A stretch of 51,087 nucleotides of DNA from Crocinitomicaceae bacterium (GCA_029252405.1 JAQXBM010000100.1:1-51087); one strand, 5' to 3'. Shown: positions 33,548-43,255, numbered from the stretch's first letter. Notes: generated from the letters alone by a model not told the origin. A program made the numbers and translations.

Positions 33548-35701
33548 ATGAAGTTTTCAGGACGGAGTCTATTTCTCCTTTTTATCACAATTACCTCTTT
33601 TTCTTGGGCACAGGAGATTACAGTTCAAGACATTTGGAAGAAGTATTCATTCTTCGGAAGTTCCGTTGAAGGATTCCGTTCGATGCAGGACGGTAATTAT
33701 TTCTCGAAAATTTCGAAAGGGGGAATTACAAAGTATTCTTTTGCTGATCCTGAAGGTAGCGGTGAAGTGCTAATCCCTGGAAGTGCCTTGTCTTCAATCC
33801 GAATGGATGATTACGAATTCAACAGTGACGAAACAAAGGCGTTAATCACAACGAGCACTCGCTCTATATACAGACGAAGCTATTCTGCGGTTTACTATTT
33901 ATATAATCTCGAAACGAAAGAACTTCAACCTTTAGATAATACACGAACCCCTCAGACCTTGGCTGAATACTCGCCAAATGGAAAAAAGGTCTCGTTCATT
34001 TATCAAAATGACTTATACGTAAAAGACATTGCTTCGGGAACAGTAAAGCGTTTGACAAAAGACGGAAAGCGCAACGAAGTGATCAACGGAACAACGGATT
34101 GGGTCTATGAGGAAGAATTCAGTTTAACCAAAGGTTATGCTTGGTCTCCAGATAGCAAATACATTTCTTTCTTGAAATTCAACGAAAGTGAAGTGCGTGA
34201 ATTTACAATGACTTACTTCAATGAATTGTACCCAGATTTGTACACATTCAAATACCCTAAAGCTGGTGAAGACAACTCGTGTGTTACAGCTTACATGATT
34301 GCTGCGAATGGAGGGAAACCAATGGAAATTGATTTAGGCGGATACGAATACATCCCACGAATGAAATGGTCGACGACAGCAAATCAGTTGGTGATCCAAA
34401 CAATGAACCGTCATCAAAGCTCATTAAAATACCACTTAGTGGATATGAGCTCCAAGAAAATGAAAGTCTCAGAGTTTTTCGAAGAGAAGTCGGATACTTA
34501 TATTGACGTAGACAACAACTTACTCATTTTGAAAGATGGGAAATCGATTTTGCGAGCAAGTGAATCCAACGGATACAATCACCTTTATATATTAGGGTTT
34601 GATGGGAAATCAAAACAAATCACTTCTGGGAACTGGGATGTAATCGAGTTTTTGGGGATTGATCAAGAATCGAATACGGTGTATTATTCATCAGCAGAAA
34701 AAGGTGCTATCCACAAAGGGATTTACAAAATTGGATTAGACGGTTCGAAGAAAACAAGCATCAGTTCTGAAGAAGGACACAACGACGCTGAGTTCTCGAA
34801 TGGCATGAGCTACTTCATCAAAACGTATTCGAATGCCAACACACCACCTGTTTTCTCTTTGTGCGACAATACGGGGAAAGAAATCTCAGTGCTCGAAAAC
34901 AATAGAGCGCTCAACGAAACATTGGAAAACTACACGATTTCGAAAAAAGAATTTGTGAAGTTCAAAGGACACAGCGAAGAATTGAATGGTTGGATGATCA
35001 AACCAGCAGACTTCGATCCATCGAAAAAGTACCCAGTTTACATCAATATTTACTGTGGACCAGGGCACAATACGGTTTCTGATAGCTGGGACAATGGAGG
35101 TTTTGCTTATCACCAACTTCTTGCTCAAAAAGGTTATATCGTAATTTCTGTTGATCCTCGAGGAACGATGTATCGCGGAGCAGCTTTCAAGAAATCGACC
35201 TACTTGGAGCTTGGAAAATTGGAAACTGAAGATTTGATTGCCGTTGCAAAAGAACTTCAAACTTACGACTACGTAGCTGGTGATCGCATTGGAATTATGG
35301 GATGGAGTTACGGTGGATTCATGACTTCACTGGCCATGACAAAGGGCGCAGATTACTTCAAAATGGGAATCGCAGTTGCTCCAGTAACGAATTGGAGATA
35401 CTACGACAACATCTACACAGAACGTTTCATGCGTACTCCCGCCGAAAACGAAAATGGATATGATCAAAACTCACCGATCAATTTTGTAGATGAACTCAAA
35501 GGAAAATATTTATTGATTCACGGTTCTGGGGATGACAACGTGCACTATCAAAACACAATGGAGATGATTAATGCGATGGTGAGAGCCGACAAGCAATTCG
35601 ATTTGTTCATCTACCCAAATAAAAATCATGGAATTTATGGTGGAAATACAAGAAACCACCTTTACAATATGATGCTGGACTACACATTGAAAAACTTGTA
35701 A
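33548..35701 (+). CDS. S9B dipeptidyl peptidase IV-like serine peptidase
   Basis: 717 aa. Signal peptide about 1-21 (ITITSFSWAQ). An N-terminal beta-propeller (about 45-470) contains the double-Glu substrate-N-terminus motif in DWVYEEEF. The C-terminal alpha/beta-hydrolase domain has Ser 587 in GWSYGG, the catalytic Asp in GSGDDNVHY (662/663) and His 694 in NKNHGIYGG. Such enzymes cleave X-Pro or similar dipeptides from peptide N-termini in the periplasm, helping peptide utilisation. All catalytic elements are intact and the length is typical. It stands alone; citrate synthase follows after a separate promoter. Confidence 0.94.
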   Translation: MKFSGRSLFLLFITITSFSWAQEITVQDIWKKYSFFGSSVEGFRSMQDGNYFSKISKGGITKYSFADPEGSGEVLIPGSALSSIRMDDYEFNSDETKALITTSTRSIYRRSYSAVYYLYNLETKELQPLDNTRTPQTLAEYSPNGKKVSFIYQNDLYVKDIASGTVKRLTKDGKRNEVINGTTDWVYEEEFSLTKGYAWSPDSKYISFLKFNESEVREFTMTYFNELYPDLYTFKYPKAGEDNSCVTAYMIAANGGKPMEIDLGGYEYIPRMKWSTTANQLVIQTMNRHQSSLKYHLVDMSSKKMKVSEFFEEKSDTYIDVDNNLLILKDGKSILRASESNGYNHLYILGFDGKSKQITSGNWDVIEFLGIDQESNTVYYSSAEKGAIHKGIYKIGLDGSKKTSISSEEGHNDAEFSNGMSYFIKTYSNANTPPVFSLCDNTGKEISVLENNRALNETLENYTISKKEFVKFKGHSEELNGWMIKPADFDPSKKYPVYINIYCGPGHNTVSDSWDNGGFAYHQLLAQKGYIVISVDPRGTMYRGAAFKKSTYLELGKLETEDLIAVAKELQTYDYVAGDRIGIMGWSYGGFMTSLAMTKGADYFKMGIAVAPVTNWRYYDNIYTERFMRTPAENENGYDQNSPINFVDELKGKYLLIHGSGDDNVHYQNTMEMINAMVRADKQFDLFIYPNKNHGIYGGNTRNHLYNMMLDYTLKNL

Positions 35702-35730
35702 AACAAGCCTAAATTAAATATCCATTTCCG

Positions 35731-35762
35731 TTTGATAGAATCAAAATGAAGTGTTAATTTAG
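35731..35762 (+). promoter_or_regulatory. Promoter of citrate synthase gene
   Basis: TTTG (35731-35734), 20 nt, TAATTTAG (35755-35762; one mismatch to TAnnTTTG). The predicted transcript start is about 36 nt before the ATG at 35802. Confidence 0.55.
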
Positions 35763-35801
35763 GCGATTGAAGAAAATTAACATAAATCACCGTCGATAAG
35801 A

Positions 35802-37091
35802 ATGAGCGAAATTGCGAAATTAGAGTTAGATGGTAACACATACGAGTTACCAATCATAGAAGGAACAGAAAACGAAAAAGGGATAGACATCAGCAAATTG
35901 CGTGGTGGAACTGGAGGATACATTACTCTTGACCCGGGATATAAGAACACAGGTAGTACGAAAAGTGCCATCACATTTTTAGATGGTGAGAAAGGTATTT
36001 TACGTTACCGTGGTTATCCAATTGAACAATTAGCGGATAAAGCATCGTTTTTAGAAGTCGCTTACCTTTTAATTGAAGGTGAACTTCCAACTCAAGCGCA
36101 ATTAGAAGAGTTCAAGCAAAGCATTACGAACCATACTTTGGTACACGAGGACATGAAACAGTTCTTCGAAGCGTACCCAGCGAAAGCACACCCAATGGGA
36201 GTTCTTGCATCGATGGTTTGTTCACTTTCTACTTTCTACCCAGAATCATTGGATCCAAACCGTGATGCTGGAGCGAGAGATTTGACTATGCACAGATTGA
36301 TCGCCAAATTGCCAACATTGGCAGCTTGGAGTCACAAAAATGCAATGCGTCATCCATTCATGTATCCAAAAAATGATTTGGATTACGGTGCGAACTTCTT
36401 GCACATGATGTTTGCGATGCCAACTGAAGATTACAAACCAGATCCAGTTGTTGTTAGCGCATTGAATACTTTATTGATCCTTCACGCTGATCACGAGCAA
36501 AACTGTTCTGCATCTACGGTAAGAATTGTTGGATCGTCTCACGCAAACTTATATGCATCGATTTCAGCAGGTATTGCTGCACTTTGGGGACCACTTCACG
36601 GTGGAGCGAACCAAGCAGTAATCGAAATGTTGGAGCAAATCCAGAATGATGGTGGAGACGTTGACAAATGGGTTGCTAAAGCAAAAGACAAAACTGATTC
36701 GTTCCGTTTGATGGGATTCGGACACCGTGTTTACAAAAACTTCGATCCACGTGCGACTATCATTAAGAAAGCATGTGATGATGTATTGGCGAAAATGGGA
36801 GTTAACGATCCTATGCTTGACATCGCGAAGCGTTTGGAGCAAGTAGCATTGGAAGATGAATACTTCAAAGCACGTAACTTGTATCCAAATGTTGATTTCT
36901 ACTCAGGAATCATCTACCGTGCAATCGGAATTCCAACTGAGATGTTTACTGTAATGTTCGCATTAGGGCGTCTTCCAGGATGGATCGCGCAATGGAAAGA
37001 AATGATGGATAATGGAGAACCAATTGGTCGTCCACGTCAGATTTATACAGGAGAAAACGAACGTGATTATGTAAATATCGCGAATCGTTAA
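35802..37091 (+). CDS. gltA: Citrate synthase
   Basis: 429 aa, the type II (hexameric, E. coli-like) size. It condenses acetyl-CoA and oxaloacetate in the TCA cycle. Landmarks: the N-terminal small beta domain with LDPGYKNTGSTKSAITFLDG, the active-site segment LLILHADHEQNCSASTVR, LWGPLHGGANQAVIEML, and the signature GFGHRVYKNFDPRA carrying a catalytic His. The C-terminal GRPRQIYTGENERDYV is also typical. It has its own promoter and a strong terminator, so it is probably transcribed alone. Confidence 0.97.
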   Translation: MSEIAKLELDGNTYELPIIEGTENEKGIDISKLRGGTGGYITLDPGYKNTGSTKSAITFLDGEKGILRYRGYPIEQLADKASFLEVAYLLIEGELPTQAQLEEFKQSITNHTLVHEDMKQFFEAYPAKAHPMGVLASMVCSLSTFYPESLDPNRDAGARDLTMHRLIAKLPTLAAWSHKNAMRHPFMYPKNDLDYGANFLHMMFAMPTEDYKPDPVVVSALNTLLILHADHEQNCSASTVRIVGSSHANLYASISAGIAALWGPLHGGANQAVIEMLEQIQNDGGDVDKWVAKAKDKTDSFRLMGFGHRVYKNFDPRATIIKKACDDVLAKMGVNDPMLDIAKRLEQVALEDEYFKARNLYPNVDFYSGIIYRAIGIPTEMFTVMFALGRLPGWIAQWKEMMDNGEPIGRPRQIYTGENERDYVNIANR

Positions 37092-37114
37092 TTCTGATTG
37101 AAAAATTTAAAGAT

Positions 37115-37148
37115 GATCCCGGTTCTAGTTAGAATCGGGATTTTTTTT
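37115..37148 (+). terminator. Intrinsic terminator of gltA
   Basis: Arms ATCCCGgTTCT and AGAAtCGGGAT (37116-37126, 37131-37141, one mismatched pair) are followed by a run of eight T (37141-37148). It lies between the convergent genes ending at 37091 and 37202. Confidence 0.88.
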
Positions 37149-37201
37149 GATTGAATTAATCGTGAAATGCAGTTGAAAACATTGCTATTAGTACTTCCGT
37201 G

Positions 37202-37744
37202 TCAATTAACTCTAAACACTTTTTTTCTGGTCCCATCACTATAGATGTAAATCAGCAAAACATTTGACTCGTCCTCCGTTTCATCCCCCATAAGGTTGAC
37301 GATCTGTACGATCTGTTTCTCTTCAAGCTCAAGTTCGTCCATATCGGCGATACCATTCGGCATGTCATAATACAACAAGAACTCAATGCTATCGTGAAGT
37401 GTGCAACTAACGTTGGTATTAGTATCCTTGAATGAGTTGATTCTAAGATCAAAAGTGGAAGGCGTATTGAAGTCGAGCGTTAAAGTAGTATCGAAAGGAA
37501 CGAATCCGTTAAAAGCTGGCAGACAATCTTTCCAGTATATATCGATCATGACGCTATCCAAACCATTTGTCGATTTCGCTACTCTGGAAATGTGAGTATT
37601 TGAACTATAAGCTTGCCCTTCAACCTCTACGATGAAAGGCTGCGTTGAATTCAAGAAATAAGCTGTATCAATGCCCTGCGAGATACTAAATTGAGAAACA
37701 CTAGTAAGAATGAAGCTTACCAATAACAAGATTTGAGAATTCAT
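37202..37744 (-). CDS. Small secreted protein of unknown function
   Basis: 180 aa with a signal peptide (about 1-22, ending SQFSISQG). The mature part is predicted beta-rich, with KSTNGLDSVMIDIYWKDCLP and an acidic Asp/Glu-rich segment near the C-terminus (MDELELEEKQ), ending YSDGTRKKVFRVN. No family recognised. It stands alone between gltA (convergent) and the methyltransferase gene, which is on the same strand but 140 bp away. Coding is supported by the signal peptide and the full use of the gap. Confidence 0.65.
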   Translation of the reverse strand: MNSQILLLVSFILTSVSQFSISQGIDTAYFLNSTQPFIVEVEGQAYSSNTHISRVAKSTNGLDSVMIDIYWKDCLPAFNGFVPFDTTLTLDFNTPSTFDLRINSFKDTNTNVSCTLHDSIEFLLYYDMPNGIADMDELELEEKQIVQIVNLMGDETEDESNVLLIYIYSDGTRKKVFRVN

Positions 37745-37884
37745 ACTTCAATCTTTAAAGCTTCAATGTAGTAAAATGAACTTGGTTTAAGAGAACATTC
37801 ATACGTCGATTGTCTCAACTGTTAAAGAGATTGAGCAAAGAGGAGATCTCAACAGCTTGAGGTGCCAAATTGACTCCTCAAGAT

Positions 37885-39684
37885 TCAGTCTTTCTTCCCG
37901 TACTTATCCTTCGCACTTCTATTCTTATACGAACTAATCGGCTTTACCTCTTTTGATTCAGGTTTCGATTCTTTCTCAGGACTAGACGTTTTCGGCTTCT
38001 CCGTCTTCTCCACTTCAGGCTTTTCGTCGGATTCAGGCTTAGAGTATTTATTTTCCTTCTTCGTGTATTTATCAGAAGCTGGACGTTTTCTTACTTCCGG
38101 CTCGATAACCACTTTCTTCTTAGGTTCTTCCGAACTTCGCTCTTCACTTTTGATAGTTGGAGCGGACTTTCTTGGAGCTTCTGTTCTCTCAGGTCGCTCA
38201 GTTCTGGGCTTGGATTCTTCGAACCTTGGTTTTCTTTCTGGCCTTGAGTCTTCCGAACGATCGTATTTACTCCCACGATCATCTCTTCTGGGTTTTGATC
38301 CTCCTTGACGCGCTTCTTCGTTTCTGCGCTCGTATGGCTTCTTTTCAAACTTCTTCTTTTCGAAGGGCTTTTTCTCGAATGAACGTTTTTCAGAGCGCTT
38401 CTTTTCAATCGTCGATTTAACCCAATCTTCCTTGGGATGTTCTTTCCCTTGGAATTCTTCTTCTGGTTCACCTTTCGATTCAACTGGTTTTGGCGATTCG
38501 CCATCTTGGTTCATGTATTTCCCTTTCTTCGATCCTTCATAAATCGAATACTTGCGGAATGAACACTCCAAATCTCCATTGAAGACCTTGATTTTTCGAT
38601 CTGGGCGCAATCCAACATGCTTCAGTGCATCTTTATTCGAAGAAAGCACCCAACAGTTGAATCCTTTCATTTCGCCTTTCATCCAATCGCCGAGTTCCTC
38701 GTACATCTGATCGATCTCTTCTCCCATTCTTTCTCCGTATGGCGGATTCGAAATCATGACTCCAGGTCCTTCTGCTTGAGTAAGTTCTTGGAATGAGTTC
38801 ACGCTCGTCTCAACAAAGCGACCAATGGATAAACCTCGCAAGTTTCTGCGCGTTTTTGTCACCATTTCAGCACTGATATCTGAACCAATGATTTTACATG
38901 GAAGCTCAGTCACTCTTCTTGGGATTTCAGCTAAAATTGCTTCCCAAACTTCTGAATCAAAATTCGCGAAGTTCTTAAATGCAAAGTGCGTTCGTTCAAT
39001 TTGAGGGGGAAGTCCAGCGGCCATCAATGCTGCTTCAATCAACAAAGTTCCTGAACCACAAAATGGATCAACGAACGTCGTTTTCTTATCCCAACCTGAC
39101 ATGCGAATCAAACCAGCTGCTACAACTTCGTTCAACGGCGCAATTCCAACTGCCTCTCTGTACCCTCGTTGGAACAAAGGAAGACCACTTGTGTTTAAGG
39201 AAATCGTTACGTCTTTGTTTCTGATGTACACATCAAACATCACCTGCGGCGCCTTGATATTTACATCTGGACGCTCATCAAATTCTTTTCTGAAAGAATC
39301 AGCAATAGCATCTTTCACTACCAAAAATGGGTACTGCGAATGACGGAACAACTCAGAAAAAACGGCGCCTTTCACGGCAAATGTTTTGTCCTTCGTGAAA
39401 TAGCTCGTCCATTTGATTTTCATGCAACGCTCGTACAATTCCTCTTCATTTCGAATTCGGAATTTCTTAATCTCCACCAAAACAGAGATCGCACATCGCA
39501 CGTGCAAATTCAAATAATAAACATCTTTCCACGTTCCTTCTACGCGGACCGCACGATTCAAAATTTCAACATGATCAAAGCCAAGCTCCTTCAACTCTTC
39601 CGAAAGCACTTCTTCCAAACCGAAAATGGTTTTCAGTGTGATCCACATCTTTCCTTCTTTCTGATTAACTCCGAGCATGTCCAT
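37885..39684 (-). CDS. THUMP-domain rRNA (guanine-N2) methyltransferase, RlmL-like, with long charged tail
   Basis: About 599 aa from the ATG at 39684 (MDMLGVNQ); ATG 39648 (MWITLKTIFGLEEV) fits family N-termini equally well. The order is an N-terminal ferredoxin-like/THUMP RNA-binding region (about 13-165), then a Rossmann methyltransferase with VDPFCGSGTLLIEAALMA and the catalytic NPPYGERMG motif typical of N2-guanine methylation. From about residue 400 to the end there is a ~190-residue Lys/Glu/Arg/Ser/Pro-rich tail with short tandem units of the FEKKPFEKK type. RlmL modifies 23S rRNA; the exact target base is inferred. An extension to 39822 would run into the divergent patatin gene, so I reject it. 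Confidence 0.9.
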   Translation of the reverse strand: MDMLGVNQKEGKMWITLKTIFGLEEVLSEELKELGFDHVEILNRAVRVEGTWKDVYYLNLHVRCAISVLVEIKKFRIRNEEELYERCMKIKWTSYFTKDKTFAVKGAVFSELFRHSQYPFLVVKDAIADSFRKEFDERPDVNIKAPQVMFDVYIRNKDVTISLNTSGLPLFQRGYREAVGIAPLNEVVAAGLIRMSGWDKKTTFVDPFCGSGTLLIEAALMAAGLPPQIERTHFAFKNFANFDSEVWEAILAEIPRRVTELPCKIIGSDISAEMVTKTRRNLRGLSIGRFVETSVNSFQELTQAEGPGVMISNPPYGERMGEEIDQMYEELGDWMKGEMKGFNCWVLSSNKDALKHVGLRPDRKIKVFNGDLECSFRKYSIYEGSKKGKYMNQDGESPKPVESKGEPEEEFQGKEHPKEDWVKSTIEKKRSEKRSFEKKPFEKKKFEKKPYERRNEEARQGGSKPRRDDRGSKYDRSEDSRPERKPRFEESKPRTERPERTEAPRKSAPTIKSEERSSEEPKKKVVIEPEVRKRPASDKYTKKENKYSKPESDEKPEVEKTEKPKTSSPEKESKPESKEVKPISSYKNRSAKDKYGKKD

Positions 39685-39693
39685 TTTTCCTCT

Positions 39694-39701
39694 TATTTTT
39701 G
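39694..39701 (+). promoter_or_regulatory. -7 element upstream of the patatin gene
   Basis: TATTTTTG matches TAnnTTTG exactly. Transcription would start near 39705, after the TTG at 39699 and 12 nt before the TTG at 39717, which favours the later start codon. No -33 TTTG is seen. Confidence 0.45.
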
Positions 39702-39716
39702 TACAAAAGAACGAAT

Positions 39717-42002
39717 TTGATACCAAACCCTCGATACTTGCTTGCCTTTTGTTTACTGTTCGCGCAGTTGAGCTTTGGGCAAGAACAGAAAATCGGACTC
39801 GTTTTGAGTGGTGGTGGAGCAACTGGTTTGGCGCATATTGGCGTGATCAAAGCTCTGGAAGAAAACAACATTCCAATTGATTTCGTGACTGGAACCTCAG
39901 CAGGAGCGCTCGTTGGCAGTATGTACGCAATTGGATTCAGCCCTGAACAAATGGAGGCGTATGTCTTAAGTGAAGACTTCCAGCGCATGTCAAATGGACA
40001 ACTGCGAGCCGATCAGCATTTTCTTTTTCGTGAAGAAGCGCCAAATGGCAGCATGTTCAGTTTTTCTTTCTCAAAAGACAGTATTTTAAAGAAATTCCTG
40101 CCCACCAATTTCAACTCATCCTCCTTTTTGGATTTTGAAATGATGAAGAATCTGGGAACGATTAGCGCTTCCGTAGATGATTTTGATAGTCTTTTTGTGC
40201 CATTTAGATGTGTGGCTTCGGATATTGTAAACGAGGAAAGTATTGTGTTCGAAGATGGACACCTCAACGCAGCAGTTCGTGCATCAATGACCTTTCCTTT
40301 CTACATCAAGCCTATTCGAGTGAACGGCGTGTTGCTTTTTGATGGAGGCTTGTACAACAACTTCCCAAGTAATGTGATGTACACCGATTTCAATCCTGAT
40401 TACATCATTGGTTCCAACGTATCATTCAACGAACCACCTCCAGGTCAAGATGATTTAATTGGACAGCTGACACACATGTTGGTGACCGATTCTGATTTTA
40501 CCTTACCGTGTGAAGAAGGAACAATCATCACACCTGACACAGATGTTTCAACCTTTGATTTTGCAGGAGTTGAACAAGCAATTTTGGATGGATACAATTC
40601 AACAATGGCGAGTATAGACAGCTTGAAAATGCAAATTACTCGGAGAACGACGCCCGAAGAAATTGCCGCTCGTCGCGCTGCCTTCCGTAAAAAGATAAAT
40701 CCAATTAATGTAACATCCGTTTCAACGAGAACTGGAAACAAGGAGCTGCGCTACACACGATTGTCGATGATTAAATCAAAGAAAACCGAAAACCTTGACA
40801 TCCATGAGTTAGAGAAGCGCTATTTCCGACTTTACGCCACTCCTCAAGTCAGCTTCATTTTTCCGAGATTAGAAAAGAAGGAAGATGGAACACAAAACTT
40901 GGCGCTGGAAATTCAGAAATCAAAAGATTTTAAAATTGATGTTGGAGGGCATCTTTCATCCCGTCCTGTGAATACGGGTTACTTCGGATTGACATATCAG
41001 ACAATTGGGAAAATCATTACAAAATCTCACGTAGAATCGTATTTCGGAAAATTCTATGGTTCTGCCAAAGCTGATTTAACCGTTGAGTTTCCTGCTATTC
41101 TTCCGATTTCGGCAACAGGTTATTTCACCTTGAATCGTTGGGATTACTTTAGAAGCTTCGCTACCTTTTTTGAAGACGTTCGCCCCTCTTTCTTGGTTCA
41201 AAACGAAATCTACGGAGGACTGACACTCGATATGCCAGTCGGAAACACCATCAAAACTTCGATTGACGCTCGTTTCTTTGCTTTGGAAGATGAGTACTAT
41301 CAAACGGACAAGTTCACAGCGACAGACACCGCCGACATTACCAATTTTGATGGATTCTCAACGAGCTTTAGTATTCTCAAGAACTCGCTCAATAGGAAAC
41401 AATTCGCTTCAAGTGGGCATTTATTTCAATTACAATTTCGATACAATTACGGAGAGGAACACAGCATCCCAGGAACAACCTCTTTCCAAAACTTCGATGT
41501 GATTCAGAATCAATCTTGGATCAACATTGACCTAAAATATCAGGGATTTGTTATTGACAAACCGCATTTTCATCTAGGTATAAATGGACGCTTGGTCTAC
41601 AACACGAAAAGTCTTTTTTCCAATCTAACTGCGAGCACACTCGTTCTCACCGAATACTCGCCCATTCCTGATGCGCAAACGTTCTTTTTACCAGAGTATC
41701 GATCGCTTCAGTTTGGAGGACTTGGAATCAACCTCATTGGAACCATTCGTAAAAACCTCGATGTCCGTTTAGATGGATATTTCTATCAACCAATAATACG
41801 CGTAATTCAAACCGACAACGGTTCCCTCGGCTATTCGGGCTATTTCCGAGGACGATCGTTCATGGCATCTGCCTCGTTGATTTATCATAGTGTACTCGGA
41901 CCGATTCGAACGACGCTCAATTACTTCCCACAACAAGTTGATCCGCTCTCTTTTCAAATTTCCTTCGGATACGTGTTATTTAACGAACGCGCCATTCGTT
42001 AG
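39717..42002 (+). CDS. Patatin-like phospholipase fused to an Omp85-type barrel (type Vd-like)
   Basis: 761 aa from a TTG at 39717; another TTG at 39699 adds six residues, and no ATG is available. The signal peptide is LLAFCLLFAQLSFGQ. The patatin domain (about 22-270) has the oxyanion loop LSGGGATGLAHIG, the nucleophile GTSAG and the Asp of FDGGLYNNFP, so the Ser-Asp dyad is complete. A POTRA-like linker (about 310-390) and a C-terminal Omp85/BamA-like barrel follow, ending FQISFGYVLFNERAIR. This is the architecture of PlpD-type (type Vd) autotransporters, in which the barrel places the lipase outside. Lipid substrate unknown. Confidence 0.88.
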   Translation: MIPNPRYLLAFCLLFAQLSFGQEQKIGLVLSGGGATGLAHIGVIKALEENNIPIDFVTGTSAGALVGSMYAIGFSPEQMEAYVLSEDFQRMSNGQLRADQHFLFREEAPNGSMFSFSFSKDSILKKFLPTNFNSSSFLDFEMMKNLGTISASVDDFDSLFVPFRCVASDIVNEESIVFEDGHLNAAVRASMTFPFYIKPIRVNGVLLFDGGLYNNFPSNVMYTDFNPDYIIGSNVSFNEPPPGQDDLIGQLTHMLVTDSDFTLPCEEGTIITPDTDVSTFDFAGVEQAILDGYNSTMASIDSLKMQITRRTTPEEIAARRAAFRKKINPINVTSVSTRTGNKELRYTRLSMIKSKKTENLDIHELEKRYFRLYATPQVSFIFPRLEKKEDGTQNLALEIQKSKDFKIDVGGHLSSRPVNTGYFGLTYQTIGKIITKSHVESYFGKFYGSAKADLTVEFPAILPISATGYFTLNRWDYFRSFATFFEDVRPSFLVQNEIYGGLTLDMPVGNTIKTSIDARFFALEDEYYQTDKFTATDTADITNFDGFSTSFSILKNSLNRKQFASSGHLFQLQFRYNYGEEHSIPGTTSFQNFDVIQNQSWINIDLKYQGFVIDKPHFHLGINGRLVYNTKSLFSNLTASTLVLTEYSPIPDAQTFFLPEYRSLQFGGLGINLIGTIRKNLDVRLDGYFYQPIIRVIQTDNGSLGYSGYFRGRSFMASASLIYHSVLGPIRTTLNYFPQQVDPLSFQISFGYVLFNERAIR

Positions 42003-42036
42003 AATCGAACTCAGGATATCAAGCGATCTGAGTACA

Positions 42037-42067
42037 TTTTAAAATCGAATTCAGGTTGTTATATTTG
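42037..42067 (+). promoter_or_regulatory. Promoter of the double-VOC gene
   Basis: TTTT (42037-42040), 19 nt, then TATATTTG (42060-42067), a full TAnnTTTG match with a near-consensus -33. The transcript start would be about 14 nt before the ATG at 42085. Confidence 0.55.
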
Positions 42068-42084
42068 CGGTCAATTATTTGACT

Positions 42085-43152
42085 ATGGAAAAAATCATCT
42101 GTGGAATTCAGCAAATGGGGATTGGTGTTCCCGACGTTCAAGAAGTTTGGAAGTGGTACCGCAAATTTTTCGGTGCAAATGTGCGCGTCTTTGAAGAGGC
42201 AGCGGACGCTCCACTGATGACAAGATACACAGGAGGGAAGGTTCATTCACGAACTGCTACTCTCGCCCTGAGCATGGACGGTGGTGGTGGATTTGAAATC
42301 TGGCAGTTTACCTCAAGAAACACCGAGAAATCAAAATTTGATATTCAATTGGGAGATTTTGGTCTGTACTCGTGTCGTATCAAATCAAGAGATGTCCAGG
42401 CATCTTACACGTATTTCAAAGAAAACGGAGCCGATGTCCAAGGAGAATTATCCAACGGTCCAGATGGTAAACCAAGCTTCTTCGTAAAAGATCCAAACGG
42501 AAATATTTTTCACGTCGTAGATGGTTCAGGTTGGTTCCGAGACACAAAACACCCTTCGAAATGTGGAACTGTCGCCGGTTCGATGGTAGGAGTGAGCGAC
42601 ATTGAAAAGTCGTTGATTCTTTACCGTGATATTTTGGGTTACGAAACAGTGGAATACGATGAAACGGGAACGTTCGACGACCTTGCTGGACTTCCTGCTG
42701 GGAAAGGGAAATTCCGCAGAGTTCTGCTTACTCACAAAGAATTAAGAAAAGGACCATTCGCGAAGCTTTTGGGTCCCACGAAAATAGAATTGATTCAATC
42801 CTTGGATCGCACCGACACTCAACGCATCTTTGAAAACCGTTTTTGGGGAGATTGGGGATTCATCCACCTATGTTTTGATATTCAGGGAATGGACGCACTT
42901 CAGAAGGAATGCGAAGAAAAAGAATTTCCTTTTACTGTCGATAGTGCAGATACTTTTGACATGGGTGAAGCGGGAGGTCGATTCTCTTACATCGAAGATC
43001 CTGATGGGGCCTGGATTGAATTTGTGGAGACGCACAAAGTTCCAATCATGAAAAAATTGGGATGGTACATTCACTTAAAAGATCGCAAACCTGGTAAGCA
43101 TTTACCCAACTGGATGCTCCGTGCAATGGGCATGAATAAAGTGAAGGACTAA
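42085..43152 (+). CDS. VOC (glyoxalase/dioxygenase) superfamily protein with two modules
   Basis: 355 aa from the ATG at 42085; the TTG at 42079 would add two residues and lies closer to the promoter. Two tandem vicinal-oxygen-chelate modules: residues about 5-150 (QQMGIGVPDVQEVWKWYRKFFGA, DPNGNIFHVVD) and 165-330 (SMVGVSDIEKSLILYRDILGY ... FSYIEDPDGAWIEFVETH). His and Glu residues at module ends (HVVD, IEFVE) are in positions VOC proteins use for metal. The arrangement resembles 4-hydroxyphenylpyruvate dioxygenase or glyoxalase-like enzymes, but I see no substrate-specific signature. Cytoplasmic, monocistronic, function unknown. Confidence 0.82.
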   Translation: MEKIICGIQQMGIGVPDVQEVWKWYRKFFGANVRVFEEAADAPLMTRYTGGKVHSRTATLALSMDGGGGFEIWQFTSRNTEKSKFDIQLGDFGLYSCRIKSRDVQASYTYFKENGADVQGELSNGPDGKPSFFVKDPNGNIFHVVDGSGWFRDTKHPSKCGTVAGSMVGVSDIEKSLILYRDILGYETVEYDETGTFDDLAGLPAGKGKFRRVLLTHKELRKGPFAKLLGPTKIELIQSLDRTDTQRIFENRFWGDWGFIHLCFDIQGMDALQKECEEKEFPFTVDSADTFDMGEAGGRFSYIEDPDGAWIEFVETHKVPIMKKLGWYIHLKDRKPGKHLPNWMLRAMGMNKVKD

Positions 43153-43224
43153 GCGATTATTTGATCGATCCATTTAATCTGCGCGTTTTACTGTTTTAAC
43201 TGATCATTTCAGCGATTTAAAAAG

Positions 43225-43255
43225 TTTGCGCATCAACCTTTAATTCATATCTTTG
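43225..43255 (+). promoter_or_regulatory. Consensus promoter of the DUF4249 gene
   Basis: TTTG (43225-43228), 19 nt, TATCTTTG (43248-43255): a full match to the Bacteroidota promoter at standard spacing. The predicted transcript start near 43259 lies after the ATG at 43256, so it decides in favour of the ATG at 43274. Confidence 0.8.

Noticed and set aside
37856-37882. CTTGAGG/CCTCAAG hairpin after the rRNA methyltransferase gene
   Set aside because: Seven-bp stem with a 13-nt loop and no U-tract; could be chance.
38063-38504. Several open frames opposite or offset to the charged methyltransferase tail
   Set aside because: They arise from the biased, repetitive composition of the tail coding sequence and have no independent support.
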